Source of the DNA: Motiliproteus sp965230185
GTDB lineage: Bacteria > Pseudomonadota > Gammaproteobacteria > Pseudomonadales > Balneatricaceae
Assembly (NCBI GenBank): GCA_965230185.1
Contig: OZ245995.1
Coordinates: 186,001 to 250,000, forward strand
DNA length: 64,000 nt
Direction: 5' to 3'
Positions within the stretch are counted from its first letter, which is position 1, and each line of letters starts with the position of its first letter. The notes under the pieces are model-generated. The model ran no database searches, was not told the DNA's origin, and saw only the letters and a list, made by a program, of their open reading frames with translations. Both the position numbers and the translations under genes were made by a program. This document shows positions 18,437 to 26,743 of the stretch, one piece after another.

Positions 18437-19146
18437 CAGTGGGACTCTCCCGGTTGCAGCAGCATATAACCCATTCCTCTGACGGTTCTGATACGGGGGC
18501 TGCCGTCGGGATAGGGTCCCAGCTTACGGCGCAGATTACTCAGGTGCATATCGAGGCTGCGGTCATAGGGGCCGAGCTTCCGATTCAGCGCCTTGCGCAT
18601 CAGTTCCTCCTTGCTGACCAGGTTGCCGACCCGGCGCAGCAATATCTGCAGCAGACTGAACTCGGAGTGGGTCAGCTCCACCTCCTGGCTGCCACAGCTG
18701 ACCCGGTGGGCAGAGCAATGCATCTCAAGGTCACCCAGCAGGATTCGATCAGTCTCTTCAGGCTGCCGGTCGACAGGCTTCTCCAGCTCTACCCGGCGAA
18801 TAATTGCTTTCAACCGTGCTACCAGCTCACGGGGGCTGCAGGGTTTGGGCAGGTAGTCATCGGCCCCCATTTCGAAGCCGACGATACGATCAACCTCATC
18901 ACCACGGGCCGTCATCATCAGGACCGGGGTACTGGATTCGGTGCGCAGCTCTCTCAGGGTGTCGAAACCATTGAGTTTCGGCATCATCACGTCCAGAACG
19001 ATAACGTCGTAGTTTCCCTTCAGACCTTTGCCGAGAGCGCTCTGACCATCATGGCAGACATCCACGTCGAAGCCTTCCAGTTCCAGGAAATCCATTAAAA
19101 GCTGACAGAGCTCTTTGTCGTCATCGACCAGCAGGATACGGTTCAT
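18436..19146 (-). CDS. CpxR-like response regulator, OmpR family
   Basis: 236 residues. Receiver domain 1-115 with acidic pocket DDD (8-10), phosphoacceptor Asp52 in LDVMMP, Thr/Lys switch residues in MMTARGDE and YLPKPCSPREL; winged-helix output domain from about 135 (ELTHSEFSLLQ, RSLDMHLSNLRRKLG, VRGMGYML). It is the first gene of the pair, with GAGGTAG ahead of ATG 19146. It is divergent from the CpxP/Spy-like gene, and a tandem TTTAC repeat in the shared promoter is a plausible binding site. Confidence 0.92.
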   Translation of the reverse strand: MNRILLVDDDKELCQLLMDFLELEGFDVDVCHDGQSALGKGLKGNYDVIVLDVMMPKLNGFDTLRELRTESSTPVLMMTARGDEVDRIVGFEMGADDYLPKPCSPRELVARLKAIIRRVELEKPVDRQPEETDRILLGDLEMHCSAHRVSCGSQEVELTHSEFSLLQILLRRVGNLVSKEELMRKALNRKLGPYDRSLDMHLSNLRRKLGPYPDGSPRIRTVRGMGYMLLQPGESH

Positions 19147-19208
19147 GGTAGCTACCTCAGGTTGTACCGCTACTATTCTGCCACAGCGATAAAGCCCCGC
19201 CAGCGTGC

Positions 19209-19224
19209 TTTACAGAAACTTTAC
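19209..19224. promoter_or_regulatory. Candidate CpxR-type tandem box
   Basis: TTTAC at 19209-19213 and 19220-19224, eleven bases apart; read on the minus strand GTAAA-N6-GTAAA. The known CpxR box is a pair of GTAAA-like half-sites in direct repeat spaced by a handful of bases. It lies between the regulator gene and the divergent chaperone gene, where autoregulation would be expected. Confidence 0.55.
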
Positions 19225-19296
19225 AGAGCTCTGACCCTGCTTTGCATAACCACCTCCAGAATAAGCAGCGTACACAGTTTTTACGGAGGCAGAATG

Positions 19297-19827
19297 ATGA
19301 AAAAGAAAGTTGGACTGACAATCGGTGCGCTGGTGCTGGCCGGCGGGGCGGCGATCGCCATCGCCGCTCCCGGGTTCGGCGGCTGTGATGGACCGGGAGG
19401 CTGGGGAAAGGGCTGGCATGGTGGTAAGCATGACAGTCATTTTCAGGGGGCTGTCGGAATGAAGGGCGCGCGGCTGTTACAGGTGCTGGACTGGGAGCTG
19501 GAGCTGAGTGATCAGCAGCATGACCAGATTCGCTCATTGCTGAAGGAGCGTCAGCAGGACATGATTGATCACCGCCAGCAGATGCAGCAGCTGTTCCTCA
19601 GTATGGGCCAGCTGGATCCGACCAGCAGCGACTATCCGCAGCAGGTAAATAAGCTGGCTGCACAGCAGGGGGGGGCTGTCACTGAGCGGATAAGCGGCTA
19701 TGCTCAGACCTATGCCGATATCTACGGGCTGTTGAATGCGGAGCAGCAGCGGCGCTTCAACAGCCTGAAGCAAAAGTGGGGGGAGCGATGGCAGAATCGG
19801 TGGGGAAAGTCTCAGGAGCGCAACTGA
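19297..19827 (+). CDS. CpxP/Spy-family periplasmic chaperone
   Basis: 176 residues. Signal peptide about 1-24, then a Gly/His-rich stretch (GGCDGPGGWGKGWHGG) and an alpha-helical body with two LTxxQ-type motifs (LELSDQQHDQI and LLNAEQQRRF), the hallmark of the Spy/CpxP family of anti-aggregation proteins and Cpx inhibitors. GGAGG at 19285-19289 fits ATG 19297 better than ATG 19294, which would add one Met; the open frame back to 19162 is ignored. Divergent from the CpxR-like gene and probably activated by it. The His-rich N-terminus may bind metal (inference). Confidence 0.88.
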   Translation: MKKKVGLTIGALVLAGGAAIAIAAPGFGGCDGPGGWGKGWHGGKHDSHFQGAVGMKGARLLQVLDWELELSDQQHDQIRSLLKERQQDMIDHRQQMQQLFLSMGQLDPTSSDYPQQVNKLAAQQGGAVTERISGYAQTYADIYGLLNAEQQRRFNSLKQKWGERWQNRWGKSQERN

Positions 19828-19910
19828 GCCGGCTGGTGTTCCGTCACACCTCGGGGCTGTTCCGGCCTCAGTCGCAGTTGCTGGTGATCTGAGCTCGCGT
19901 TAACGGGAAT

Positions 19911-20435
19911 TCAGACCGGCACCTGTGGCGAGTGGCTGTAGTTTTCATCGGTAAAGGCCTGTACGGTAAACACGAACAGCGACAGCAGCCCCCAGGCCAG
20001 ACCGATAACGACCCCGAGATCGATGATGCCACGCCAGGGCTGCTCGATCAGGTGGACGATCTGAACCAGGCCGATGATCATCGCCGTCAGGACGAAGGTG
20101 ATGATCTGACGTTTGCGCTCGATGTGAAAATAGCCCATACAGAACAGCGGTGCCAGCACCAGTCGCAATGGAGTCGGGTTGCGCTGAAGCCAGGCGATAC
20201 GGGCCGCAACCCGGGGTGAAAATCCCTTCTGAAAGCCCCGGTAACCCTCACTGAAGGCCATAAAGGCGATCCAGATCACCGCGATCAGCCAGTGATACCA
20301 TGTCAGGGGAAAAGAGAAGGCTTCAAGACCCACCAGCGTCAGCCGGTAAATGGCACTGCCCAGAATCAGGCAGATTCCCAGCATGCCCCAGGCTGCTGCA
20401 ACTGTACCCATCGAAATCCTGTATCTGTTGTTCAA
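19911..20435 (-). CDS. Small multi-pass membrane protein, unknown
   Basis: 174 residues with four to five predicted membrane segments (about 8-28, 45-60, 90-100, 112-130, 138-160). Between segments two and three is a conserved-looking cytosolic stretch, GFSPRVAARIAWLQRNP, rich in Arg. Family not recognised. It lies 72 bases downstream of, and co-directional with, the NnrS gene, so the two may form an operon and its function may relate to NnrS. Confidence 0.75.
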   Translation of the reverse strand: MNNRYRISMGTVAAAWGMLGICLILGSAIYRLTLVGLEAFSFPLTWYHWLIAVIWIAFMAFSEGYRGFQKGFSPRVAARIAWLQRNPTPLRLVLAPLFCMGYFHIERKRQIITFVLTAMIIGLVQIVHLIEQPWRGIIDLGVVIGLAWGLLSLFVFTVQAFTDENYSHSPQVPV

Positions 20436-20507
20436 CTTTCAGAGGCCCGACAGTATAGCGTCAGATGCTGCGGTTGACGATATCTGCGGGCCGGTCAGCG
20501 TAGCCGG

Positions 20508-21704
20508 TCAGCCGGGTCTGCCATCAACCCGTGGTCTGATCAGATAGGGCCAGTAGTTGTAGCAGAAAAAGGCGAAGGCGATGGCCCAGAGCACGGCCGA
20601 AATACTGACCAGTGCCATATAGGCAGAGCTGAACAGTTCGATACCGGCGGCTACCCGCACCACACTGGCGGCGGCCAGAATAAAGATGCCGGCCACTGTC
20701 AGCTTCGGTAGCTCCAGCATACGCCCGGTGTGGCCCAGCGATACCCGTCCCATCATACCGAGGGTGATCATGCCGATACCGCCGACGGTAAAGGCGTGGG
20801 TGGCCGCCGAGGCTGAAATCAGCCCAAGGGCTGCCAGGCCCTTCAGACAGAAACCGGCTGCGATCCAGCCGTAGGCCACATGCAGAACCCAGATGATCGG
20901 CCGGCTCCAGATCCGTTTGTCGTACCAGCCACTGAGACGAACAAACTGAATGAAGCCGACGGTGATGGCCAGTGGGGCAGCAATCATGGCAGGCAGCTGC
21001 AGCAGGTCGGCGGCGATAACCAACAGCACCCCGGCAACGGCGGCGATCTCGATGACCGGCCACTGGCGAGGCTGCATGCCGGGCAGTGGATTACGGGTAA
21101 AGAAGGGTATAACTCTGCCTCCCAGCACCACGATCACCAGGATCACCAGGCTGAGCCCCATCTGAATGCCCTGCGCACCGGTAGCGGCGACGCCGATGGC
21201 CTGCAGATGCATCAGCAGGTTGGCGATGGTGAACAGGCTGAGAATAATCAGAAAGGCAATGTTGCGCATGACCCGCGCTGCCATCAGCTGCCTGAACAGG
21301 CCAACGATGACCAGCGGTGCGAAACTGAGGTCCACCACCATGGTCAGCCAGCCCGGTTGGCCGAAATCCACCGTCGATAGAATCCGGCCCGCCAGCCAGA
21401 CCAGAGTCAGGCCGATCAGGGGGGCGCCGGAAGGGGTTTCCATTGAGGTCCAGTTGCGGGCGGCGGTGAGCAGGAAGCCGGCTATCACCGCCAGACTGTA
21501 GCCGAACAGCATCTCATGGGCATGCCAGCCAATGGCTCCGAAGTAGCTGTTCAGCGCCAGATGACCGGAAAAGAACGGCATCCACAGCAGAATCAGCAGC
21601 ACCGCACTGAGTCCGGCCAGTGAGAAAAAGGGACGAAAGCCCAGAAAGAACAGGGCAAAGGTATCAGGCGGGATACGGTCTTCAGGTCTCTCAATATTCA
21701 GCAC
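20508..21704 (-). CDS. nnrS: NnrS family membrane protein
   Basis: 398 residues and about twelve membrane segments. The N-terminus FALFFLGFRPFFSLAGL and then GWHAHEMLFGYSLAVIAGFLLTAARNW are the NnrS signature; the His residues in WHAHE and in HAFTVGGIGM and the GRVSLGHTGR segment suggest a haem/copper membrane protein. In other bacteria NnrS protects metabolism against nitric oxide and is often near denitrification genes; none are present here. GC-rich leader, no NnrR/FNR palindrome was identified in the 200 bases upstream. Confidence 0.92.
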   Translation of the reverse strand: MLNIERPEDRIPPDTFALFFLGFRPFFSLAGLSAVLLILLWMPFFSGHLALNSYFGAIGWHAHEMLFGYSLAVIAGFLLTAARNWTSMETPSGAPLIGLTLVWLAGRILSTVDFGQPGWLTMVVDLSFAPLVIVGLFRQLMAARVMRNIAFLIILSLFTIANLLMHLQAIGVAATGAQGIQMGLSLVILVIVVLGGRVIPFFTRNPLPGMQPRQWPVIEIAAVAGVLLVIAADLLQLPAMIAAPLAITVGFIQFVRLSGWYDKRIWSRPIIWVLHVAYGWIAAGFCLKGLAALGLISASAATHAFTVGGIGMITLGMMGRVSLGHTGRMLELPKLTVAGIFILAAASVVRVAAGIELFSSAYMALVSISAVLWAIAFAFFCYNYWPYLIRPRVDGRPG

Positions 21705-21867
21705 AGTCCGACATCTTCCCGGAGGAAGCCTCTGATAATGGTTGATTGGCGTGTCGTTATGATTCGAAACCGGACGGGCCGGTTGAGTCTGGTAATGTAG
21801 GCAGAAAGCGGCCGAGCCGCCTTGATATTAGTCATCTGTCGCCATGCTGGGGCAGATCGTCAGACAC

Positions 21868-21897
21868 AAAAAAGCCCCGCTGATTGCGGGGCTTTTA
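21868..21897. terminator. Terminator after sodB (bidirectional shape)
   Basis: AAAAAAGCCCCGC-TGATT-GCGGGGCTTTT: seven G/C pairs flanked by A on one side and T on the other, fifteen bases past the sodB stop. It works best for the minus strand. Confidence 0.88.
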
Positions 21898-21912
21898 AGC
21901 TGAAGCGAGTGA

Positions 21913-22497
21913 TTACTTAGCCAGGTTTTCGGCGACGAAATCCCAGTTAGCCAGTGCCCAGAATGCATTCATATAGTCCGGACGCAGGTTGCGGTAATCG
22001 ATATAGTAAGCGTGCTCCCACAGGTCGACGGTCAGCAGCGGAGTCTGGCCTTCGGTCAGCGGGCAGCCGGCATTGCTGGTGTTAACGATAGCCAGGGAGC
22101 CGTCGCTGTTCTTAACCAGCCAGGTCCAGCTGGAACCGAAGTTGTTGATGGCGCTGTCGGTGAACTTCTCTTTAAAAGCGTCGAAGGAGCCGAATGCGCT
22201 GTTAATAGCATCAGCCACCGCACCGGTGGGCTCGCCGCCGCCATTGGGGCTCAGGCAGTGCCAGTAGAATGTATGGTTCCAGATCTGAGCCGCGTTATTA
22301 AACACGCCGCCGGCCGGAGCGGAAGTGATGATCTCTTCCAGACTCTTGTTTTCGTACTCAGTGCCGGGGATCAGGCCGTTCAGCTTTACCACATAGGTGT
22401 TGTGGTGCTTGCCGTGGTGGTATTCCAGGGTTTCCTGAGAAATGTGTGGCTGCAATGCATCTTTAGCGTAAGGCAGAGGTGGTAATTCAAAGCTCAT
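21913..22497 (-). CDS. sodB: Superoxide dismutase [Fe]
   Basis: Disproportionates superoxide in the cytosol. 194 residues, the typical SodB length. Metal ligands His27 (EYHHGKHH), His75 (IWNHTFYWHC), Asp158 and His162 (DLWEHAYY) are present, and the active-site neighbourhood (FNNAAQIWNHTFYWHCLSP with Gln71) is the iron form rather than the manganese form. Monocistronic: its own terminator follows and a divergent small gene precedes. An IscR-like half-site lies in the upstream region. Confidence 0.97.
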   Translation of the reverse strand: MSFELPPLPYAKDALQPHISQETLEYHHGKHHNTYVVKLNGLIPGTEYENKSLEEIITSAPAGGVFNNAAQIWNHTFYWHCLSPNGGGEPTGAVADAINSAFGSFDAFKEKFTDSAINNFGSSWTWLVKNSDGSLAIVNTSNAGCPLTEGQTPLLTVDLWEHAYYIDYRNLRPDYMNAFWALANWDFVAENLAK

Positions 22498-22716
22498 GGT
22501 ATGACCTTCTTCTATCCTGATTAAGCATAAACTGTAAGCGCCTGCCCCGTTTTTTCTGTACTTCCGGCACGGACAGGGGCCACGATATTATCACCGAATT
22601 GCGTTAAATCATATTAATTTAGTCAGGTATGCTATCGACTAAAGTGGATTCCACATCAGCTATCTTAGTTCATAGAATACAACTGTTAATCGCAGAATAA
22701 GAAAAAACTGACCCCT

Positions 22717-22992
22717 ATGCCAAAACTACTGCTCTACATCGCAGCACTCGCCCTGTTGGCATTTGCCCTGAGTCAGAAATTCGGTTCCCCTTCGACAATA
22801 GAGCCCTTTGTGGAAACCTGTCTCAGCGGTGGCAGTGGCACCCGTAAGCAGTGCCGCTGTCTGGCGGAATATGTGCATGACCGGCTGACCGCTGATGAGA
22901 TCAGCGCCGTGATGGATAATCGGGTTGCAGGTCAGGCGTTCCAGAACAAGGTGGCCAATATCGTCCGCGCCGGTGCGGTCGCCTGCCGCTAA
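22717..22992 (+). CDS. Small exported or anchored protein with four cysteines
   Basis: 91 residues. Hydrophobic start (about 4-19, signal peptide or anchor) and a body with Cys35, Cys46, Cys48 and Cys90; the C-R-C pair and flanking cysteines could form disulphides in the periplasm. The middle, LTADEISAVMDNRVAG, looks helical. No family recognised. Its stop overlaps that of cysQ, which runs the other way, by four bases. GC content and codon choice look like the neighbours, so it is probably a real lineage gene. Confidence 0.7.
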   Translation: MPKLLLYIAALALLAFALSQKFGSPSTIEPFVETCLSGGSGTRKQCRCLAEYVHDRLTADEISAVMDNRVAGQAFQNKVANIVRAGAVACR

Positions 22993-23819
22993 CCGGCCTC
23001 CACCTGATCCAGACAGTCAGACCAGCCGAAGCCGGAATCTCCGAAGGCTATGAATGAGGGGTTGTACAGCTCCGTTCTGCGGTTATACCGCAGTGGTGAA
23101 AAGTTAAGATCCACCACCCGGCCGCCGGCCGCTTCCAGTACCGCCTGCGCGGCTGCGGTATCCCACTCGCAGGTACGCCCCAGGCGAACGTGAAAGTCTG
23201 CCAGCCCTTCGGCGATCAGACAGAGTTTCAGTGAGCTGCCAATGGGGGTGACCGACACCGGAACGCTCTTTCTCAGCTGCTCGATATATCGCTGTTCGCC
23301 GGGGTCGATATGGCTGCGGCTGGTTACCACGCTGAGAGGTTTAAAGGGCGTGATCGCTGCCACCCGGATCGGCTGTTCCCGGCCCCGGGAATCCCGCTTG
23401 ACGGCTCCCAGCCGCAGGCTACCGCCCCAGCTGGTGCAGCTGACCGGGGCATGGACGGCGCCCAGAGTGGCTGTGCCATCTTCCACCAGCGCGATATTGA
23501 CGGTGAACTCGCCGTTGCGTTTGATAAATTCTTTGGTGCCGTCCAGCGGATCCACCAGCCAGTAGCGCTGCCACTGCCGACGATCGCGGATACTGTCAGC
23601 TGTGGATTCCTCCGACAGTATCGGGATTTCCGGAGTCAGTCGCCTCAGGCTGGTGCAGATCAGGCGATGGGCTTCGAGGTCCGCTTCGGTCACCGGTGTA
23701 GTATCGGCCTTACGCTGGAAGTCGATAGCGCCGTTGCTGTTATAGATCGGCAGGATCGCATCGCCGGCTTCCCGGGCGATACGCATAATCTGGGGTAGCA
23801 GAACCTGGATATCCAGCAT
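22989..23819 (-). CDS. cysQ: 3'(2'),5'-bisphosphate nucleotidase CysQ
   Basis: Hydrolyses PAP to AMP, clearing the by-product of sulfate assimilation, and can act on inositol phosphates; membrane-associated in E. coli. 276 residues of the inositol-monophosphatase fold: metal-binding LSEES (Glu70/71), DPLDGTKEF (Asp90, Asp93) and the C-terminal CEWDTAAAQAVLEAAGG are all there. It follows nudE by two bases on the minus strand, so nudE-cysQ are one operon, an arrangement common in gammaproteobacteria. Confidence 0.96.
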   Translation of the reverse strand: MLDIQVLLPQIMRIAREAGDAILPIYNSNGAIDFQRKADTTPVTEADLEAHRLICTSLRRLTPEIPILSEESTADSIRDRRQWQRYWLVDPLDGTKEFIKRNGEFTVNIALVEDGTATLGAVHAPVSCTSWGGSLRLGAVKRDSRGREQPIRVAAITPFKPLSVVTSRSHIDPGEQRYIEQLRKSVPVSVTPIGSSLKLCLIAEGLADFHVRLGRTCEWDTAAAQAVLEAAGGRVVDLNFSPLRYNRRTELYNPSFIAFGDSGFGWSDCLDQVEAG

Positions 23820-23821
23820 AG

Positions 23822-24364
23822 TCAGTCTCTGTTCAGCTGCTGCCAGAGCAATAGTGCGGCGATTACTCTGGCTTCGGAAAAGTGCTCTTCGAACATCAGC
23901 TCGGACAGGTTGCCGATCGGACAGGGAACCACCTCGATCTCTTCCGGTTCATCACCTTCCAGTCGTTCCGGGTACAGGTCCTCGGCGATGATGACGTCGA
24001 TCCGGTGACCCATGTAGCTGGGGGAGGTGGTCATACTCTTCAGTGGTGTCAGGCGTCGGGCGCCATAACCCACCTCCTCTTTGAGTTCACGATTGGCCGC
24101 TTCCAGGGCGGTTTCACCGGGGTCGATCAGTCCCTTTGGCAGCGTCAGCTGGTAGTCATGGATGCCGGCCGCATACTCTCTGATCAGCAGCAGTGTGTCC
24201 TCCGACAGCACCGGAATAACCATGACTGCGCCGTGGCCGCGAGTCGCCAGTCGTTCGTAGGTACGCTCCACGCCGTTGGAAAAGCGCAATGACAGCTCTT
24301 CGATTTCAAACAGGCGGCTTCTGGCAGCGGTTTTCGCCTTCAAAACCTCCGGCTTTGTGGGCAT
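23822..24364 (-). CDS. nudE: ADP compounds hydrolase NudE
   Basis: Nudix enzyme that splits ADP-ribose, Ap3A and NADH-type dinucleotides; 180 residues. The Nudix box runs from Gly78 to about residue 100 (GLIDPGETALEAANREL followed by KEEVGYG). The C-terminus FEEHFSEARVIAALLLWQ matches NudE-type proteins. It is divergent from yrfG with about 70 bases between the starts. In E. coli nudE lies next to yrfF (igaA) and yrfG; the igaA gene is missing here. Confidence 0.93.
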   Translation of the reverse strand: MPTKPEVLKAKTAARSRLFEIEELSLRFSNGVERTYERLATRGHGAVMVIPVLSEDTLLLIREYAAGIHDYQLTLPKGLIDPGETALEAANRELKEEVGYGARRLTPLKSMTTSPSYMGHRIDVIIAEDLYPERLEGDEPEEIEVVPCPIGNLSELMFEEHFSEARVIAALLLWQQLNRD

Positions 24365-24436
24365 ACTGAAATCTCCCCATCAGGTTATTGCTATGAGTGC
24401 GGTAACGCCCAGGCCACTCTGAATGAAGCGAACAGG

Positions 24437-25102
24437 ATGTCTGACTGGAACGCCATCAAAACAGTATTGCTGGATATGGACGGCACGCTGCTGGATCTTC
24501 ACTACGATACCTACTTCTGGCTTGAGCACCTGCCGGCTCGCTTCGCTGAGCAGCGGGGGCTGGAGCGGGAACAGGCGAAACGACAACTGTCAGAGCGTAT
24601 CACACAAGAACAGGGGACGCTAAACTGGTACTGCGTCGACTACTGGTCACGGGAGCTAGGGGTTGATATCGCTGCACTGAAGCACGAAATTAGTCATAAG
24701 GTTGCGTTCAGGCCCCATGTGCAGGACTTTCTGCTGGCATTACGGCAACGAGGTATTCGTTCGGTGATTGTCACCAATGCTCATCGGAAAAGTCTGTCCA
24801 TGAAACTGGAACGAACCGGGCTTGATCGCCTGGTCGACCGGGTCGTCTGTGCCCATGATCACCGGTTACCAAAAGAGGATATTCGCTTCTGGGACGAGCT
24901 GCGTCAGGAGGAGCCCTTCGATCCGGCCACTACATTGCTGATCGATGACAGTCTGGCGGTGCTCCGCTCGGCACGGGATTACGGTATCGCTCACCTGCTG
25001 ACTATCTGCCAACCCGACAGCCGACAGCCTCGTCGGGACATCGACGAATTTCCGGCAATTGACCATTTCAACGAAATTAAACCTGAGCACAACGATGAGT
25101 AA
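24437..25102 (+). CDS. yrfG: GMP/IMP nucleotidase YrfG (HAD family)
   Basis: HAD-superfamily phosphatase, 221 residues; homologues dephosphorylate GMP and IMP. Motif I DMDGTLLD (Asp13, Asp15), motif II IVTNAH, motif III Lys in LPKED and motif IV IDDSL are all visible, with a helical C1 cap after motif I. Its stop overlaps the hslR start (ATGAGTAA at 25095-25102), so the two are coupled. It is the first gene of the yrfG-hslR-hslO-pckA run that is also found in E. coli. Confidence 0.93.
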   Translation: MSDWNAIKTVLLDMDGTLLDLHYDTYFWLEHLPARFAEQRGLEREQAKRQLSERITQEQGTLNWYCVDYWSRELGVDIAALKHEISHKVAFRPHVQDFLLALRQRGIRSVIVTNAHRKSLSMKLERTGLDRLVDRVVCAHDHRLPKEDIRFWDELRQEEPFDPATTLLIDDSLAVLRSARDYGIAHLLTICQPDSRQPRRDIDEFPAIDHFNEIKPEHNDE

Positions 25103-25508
25103 GCAGCAACAGGCCGATAAAAGCGAGAAAGTACGACTGGATAAATGGCTGTGGGCCGCCCGTTTCTACAAGACCAGAGCCATCGCCAAGCAGGCGATCG
25201 AAGGGGGCAAAGTGCATTACAACGGCTCGCGCACCAAATGCAGCCGGGTCGTCGAAGTCGGGGCGATGTTGAGCATTCGTCAGGGCTTCGATGAGAAGAC
25301 CGTGGAGGTGCTGAAATTGTCGGATCAGCGCAGGGGCGCGCCGGAAGCGGCGTTGCTCTATGTCGAAACCGGCGAGAGCATTCGTAAACGGGAACAGATG
25401 GCGGAGCAGCGCCGGGCGATGCGGGGCGCCGCTCATATCTCAGACGGTCGGCCCACTAAAAAGGATCGCCGCCAGATCTCCGAATTCAAACAGCGCAACC
25501 ACGATTGA
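25095..25508 (+). CDS. hslR: Heat-shock protein 15 (HslR), ribosome-associated
   Basis: 137 residues with an S4 RNA-binding domain at about 13-72 (VRLDKWLWAARFYKTR, then AIEGGKVHYNG) and a basic tail (GRPTKKDRRQISEFKQR). HslR binds free 50S subunits that carry a stalled nascent chain and helps recycle them. ATG 25095 is chosen because the family starts a few residues before the S4 domain and it overlaps the yrfG stop; the upstream frame to 25059 lies in yrfG. Confidence 0.95.
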   Translation: MSKQQQADKSEKVRLDKWLWAARFYKTRAIAKQAIEGGKVHYNGSRTKCSRVVEVGAMLSIRQGFDEKTVEVLKLSDQRRGAPEAALLYVETGESIRKREQMAEQRRAMRGAAHISDGRPTKKDRRQISEFKQRNHD

Positions 25509-25732
25509 GGATTGTTTCGGCTAAGGCCGGATAACAGTACCAGCTCCCACCACTTCATACCCCTATCTGCAGAAAGCGGGCGCCGGTCTGCTACGGGCTC
25601 ACGGTGCCTGGGAACTATGGTAGAATCCGGCAGCCAGTATGGCACCCGCCGGCCGGCGCGATCAGCCCGGAATACGGTGATTCGGTGCGATCGCGGCAGT
25701 TATTTCCGGAACGGTTCGAGTATTACCTTTTT

Positions 25733-26614
25733 ATGAGCAATTCTGATCAGATACAACGTTTTATTTTTGAAGAGACTGACCTTCGCGGCGTCCTTGTCGG
25801 GCTGGAGCAGAGTTATGCTGAGATCCTCAGCCGTCACCCGTACCCGCCCCGGATCGCCTGCTTGCTGGGAGAGATGCAGGCCGCAGTGGCGCTGCTCAGT
25901 TCAACGCTGAAATTCGAAGGCCGGATCAGCTTGCTGGCCCGGGGCGATGGCGCTGTAACTCTGCTGATGGCCGAGAGCAATCATCAGCGGGATCTCCGGG
26001 CCATCGCTCGCTGGCAGGACCCTGTTCCCGACAGTCTCGATCTTCGGCAACAGCTCGGAAAGGGACAACTGGCCATTACTATCGAGCCGGATAAAGGCAA
26101 TCGTTACCAGGGGGTGGTGCCGCTGGAGCAGGCAACCCTGGCCGGTTGTCTCGAAGACTACTTCAGGCAGTCGGAGCAGCTGGATACCCGTATTATGCTG
26201 GCTGCGGATACGGAGCGAGCCGCTGGTATGCTGCTGCAGGCGTTGCCGGGCGACAGAGGAGGGGATGATGCTGAGGAGGACTGGGATCGCATTACCCATC
26301 TCGGTAGCACCCTGAGCAGTGAGGAGTTGCTGACACTGGACAATGAAGAATTGCTGCACCGGCTCTATCACGAAGAGGCGGTCAGGCTGTTCGATCCAGA
26401 GGATCTTCGATTCGCCTGCGACTGCAGCCGTGAGCGCAGCCTGCGGGCGCTGAAATCGTTGCCAGCGGAAGAACTGCAGGAAATGCTGGAAAACGAGGAA
26501 GAGATTGCCGTCGACTGCCAGTTCTGTAGCCGGAAATACCGCTTTGACCGAACCAGTATCGCTGAGCTGCAGGGCCGCTCCGGTGCTGTAGAGCCATCAC
26601 AGAGCCGCCACTGA
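25733..26614 (+). CDS. hslO: Redox-regulated chaperone Hsp33
   Basis: Holdase chaperone switched on by oxidative unfolding, cytosolic. 293 residues from ATG 25733. The N-terminal domain has the family pattern (TDLRGVLVGLEQSY, LLGEMQAAVALLSSTLKFEG); the C-terminal redox switch has Cys229 and Cys231 (CDC) and Cys262 and Cys265 (CQFC), the zinc-binding CxC-xn-CxxC set that oxidation releases. 224 bases separate it from hslR, with a possible TAGAAT -10 at 25621-25626, so it may have its own promoter. The frame upstream of ATG 25733 lacks homology. Confidence 0.96.
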   Translation: MSNSDQIQRFIFEETDLRGVLVGLEQSYAEILSRHPYPPRIACLLGEMQAAVALLSSTLKFEGRISLLARGDGAVTLLMAESNHQRDLRAIARWQDPVPDSLDLRQQLGKGQLAITIEPDKGNRYQGVVPLEQATLAGCLEDYFRQSEQLDTRIMLAADTERAAGMLLQALPGDRGGDDAEEDWDRITHLGSTLSSEELLTLDNEELLHRLYHEEAVRLFDPEDLRFACDCSRERSLRALKSLPAEELQEMLENEEEIAVDCQFCSRKYRFDRTSIAELQGRSGAVEPSQSRH

Positions 26615-26743
26615 CTGCAGATGCCGGTGTCTGTAGCGGCGTCGGTTCCGGGAATTCCGACAGCTGTGCCATAATTGACCGATTCCCGGCTCAGGATGGC
26701 CGGTCCACGATGAATGGTTGAGAGCCGTTGTGAGAGCATAAAC

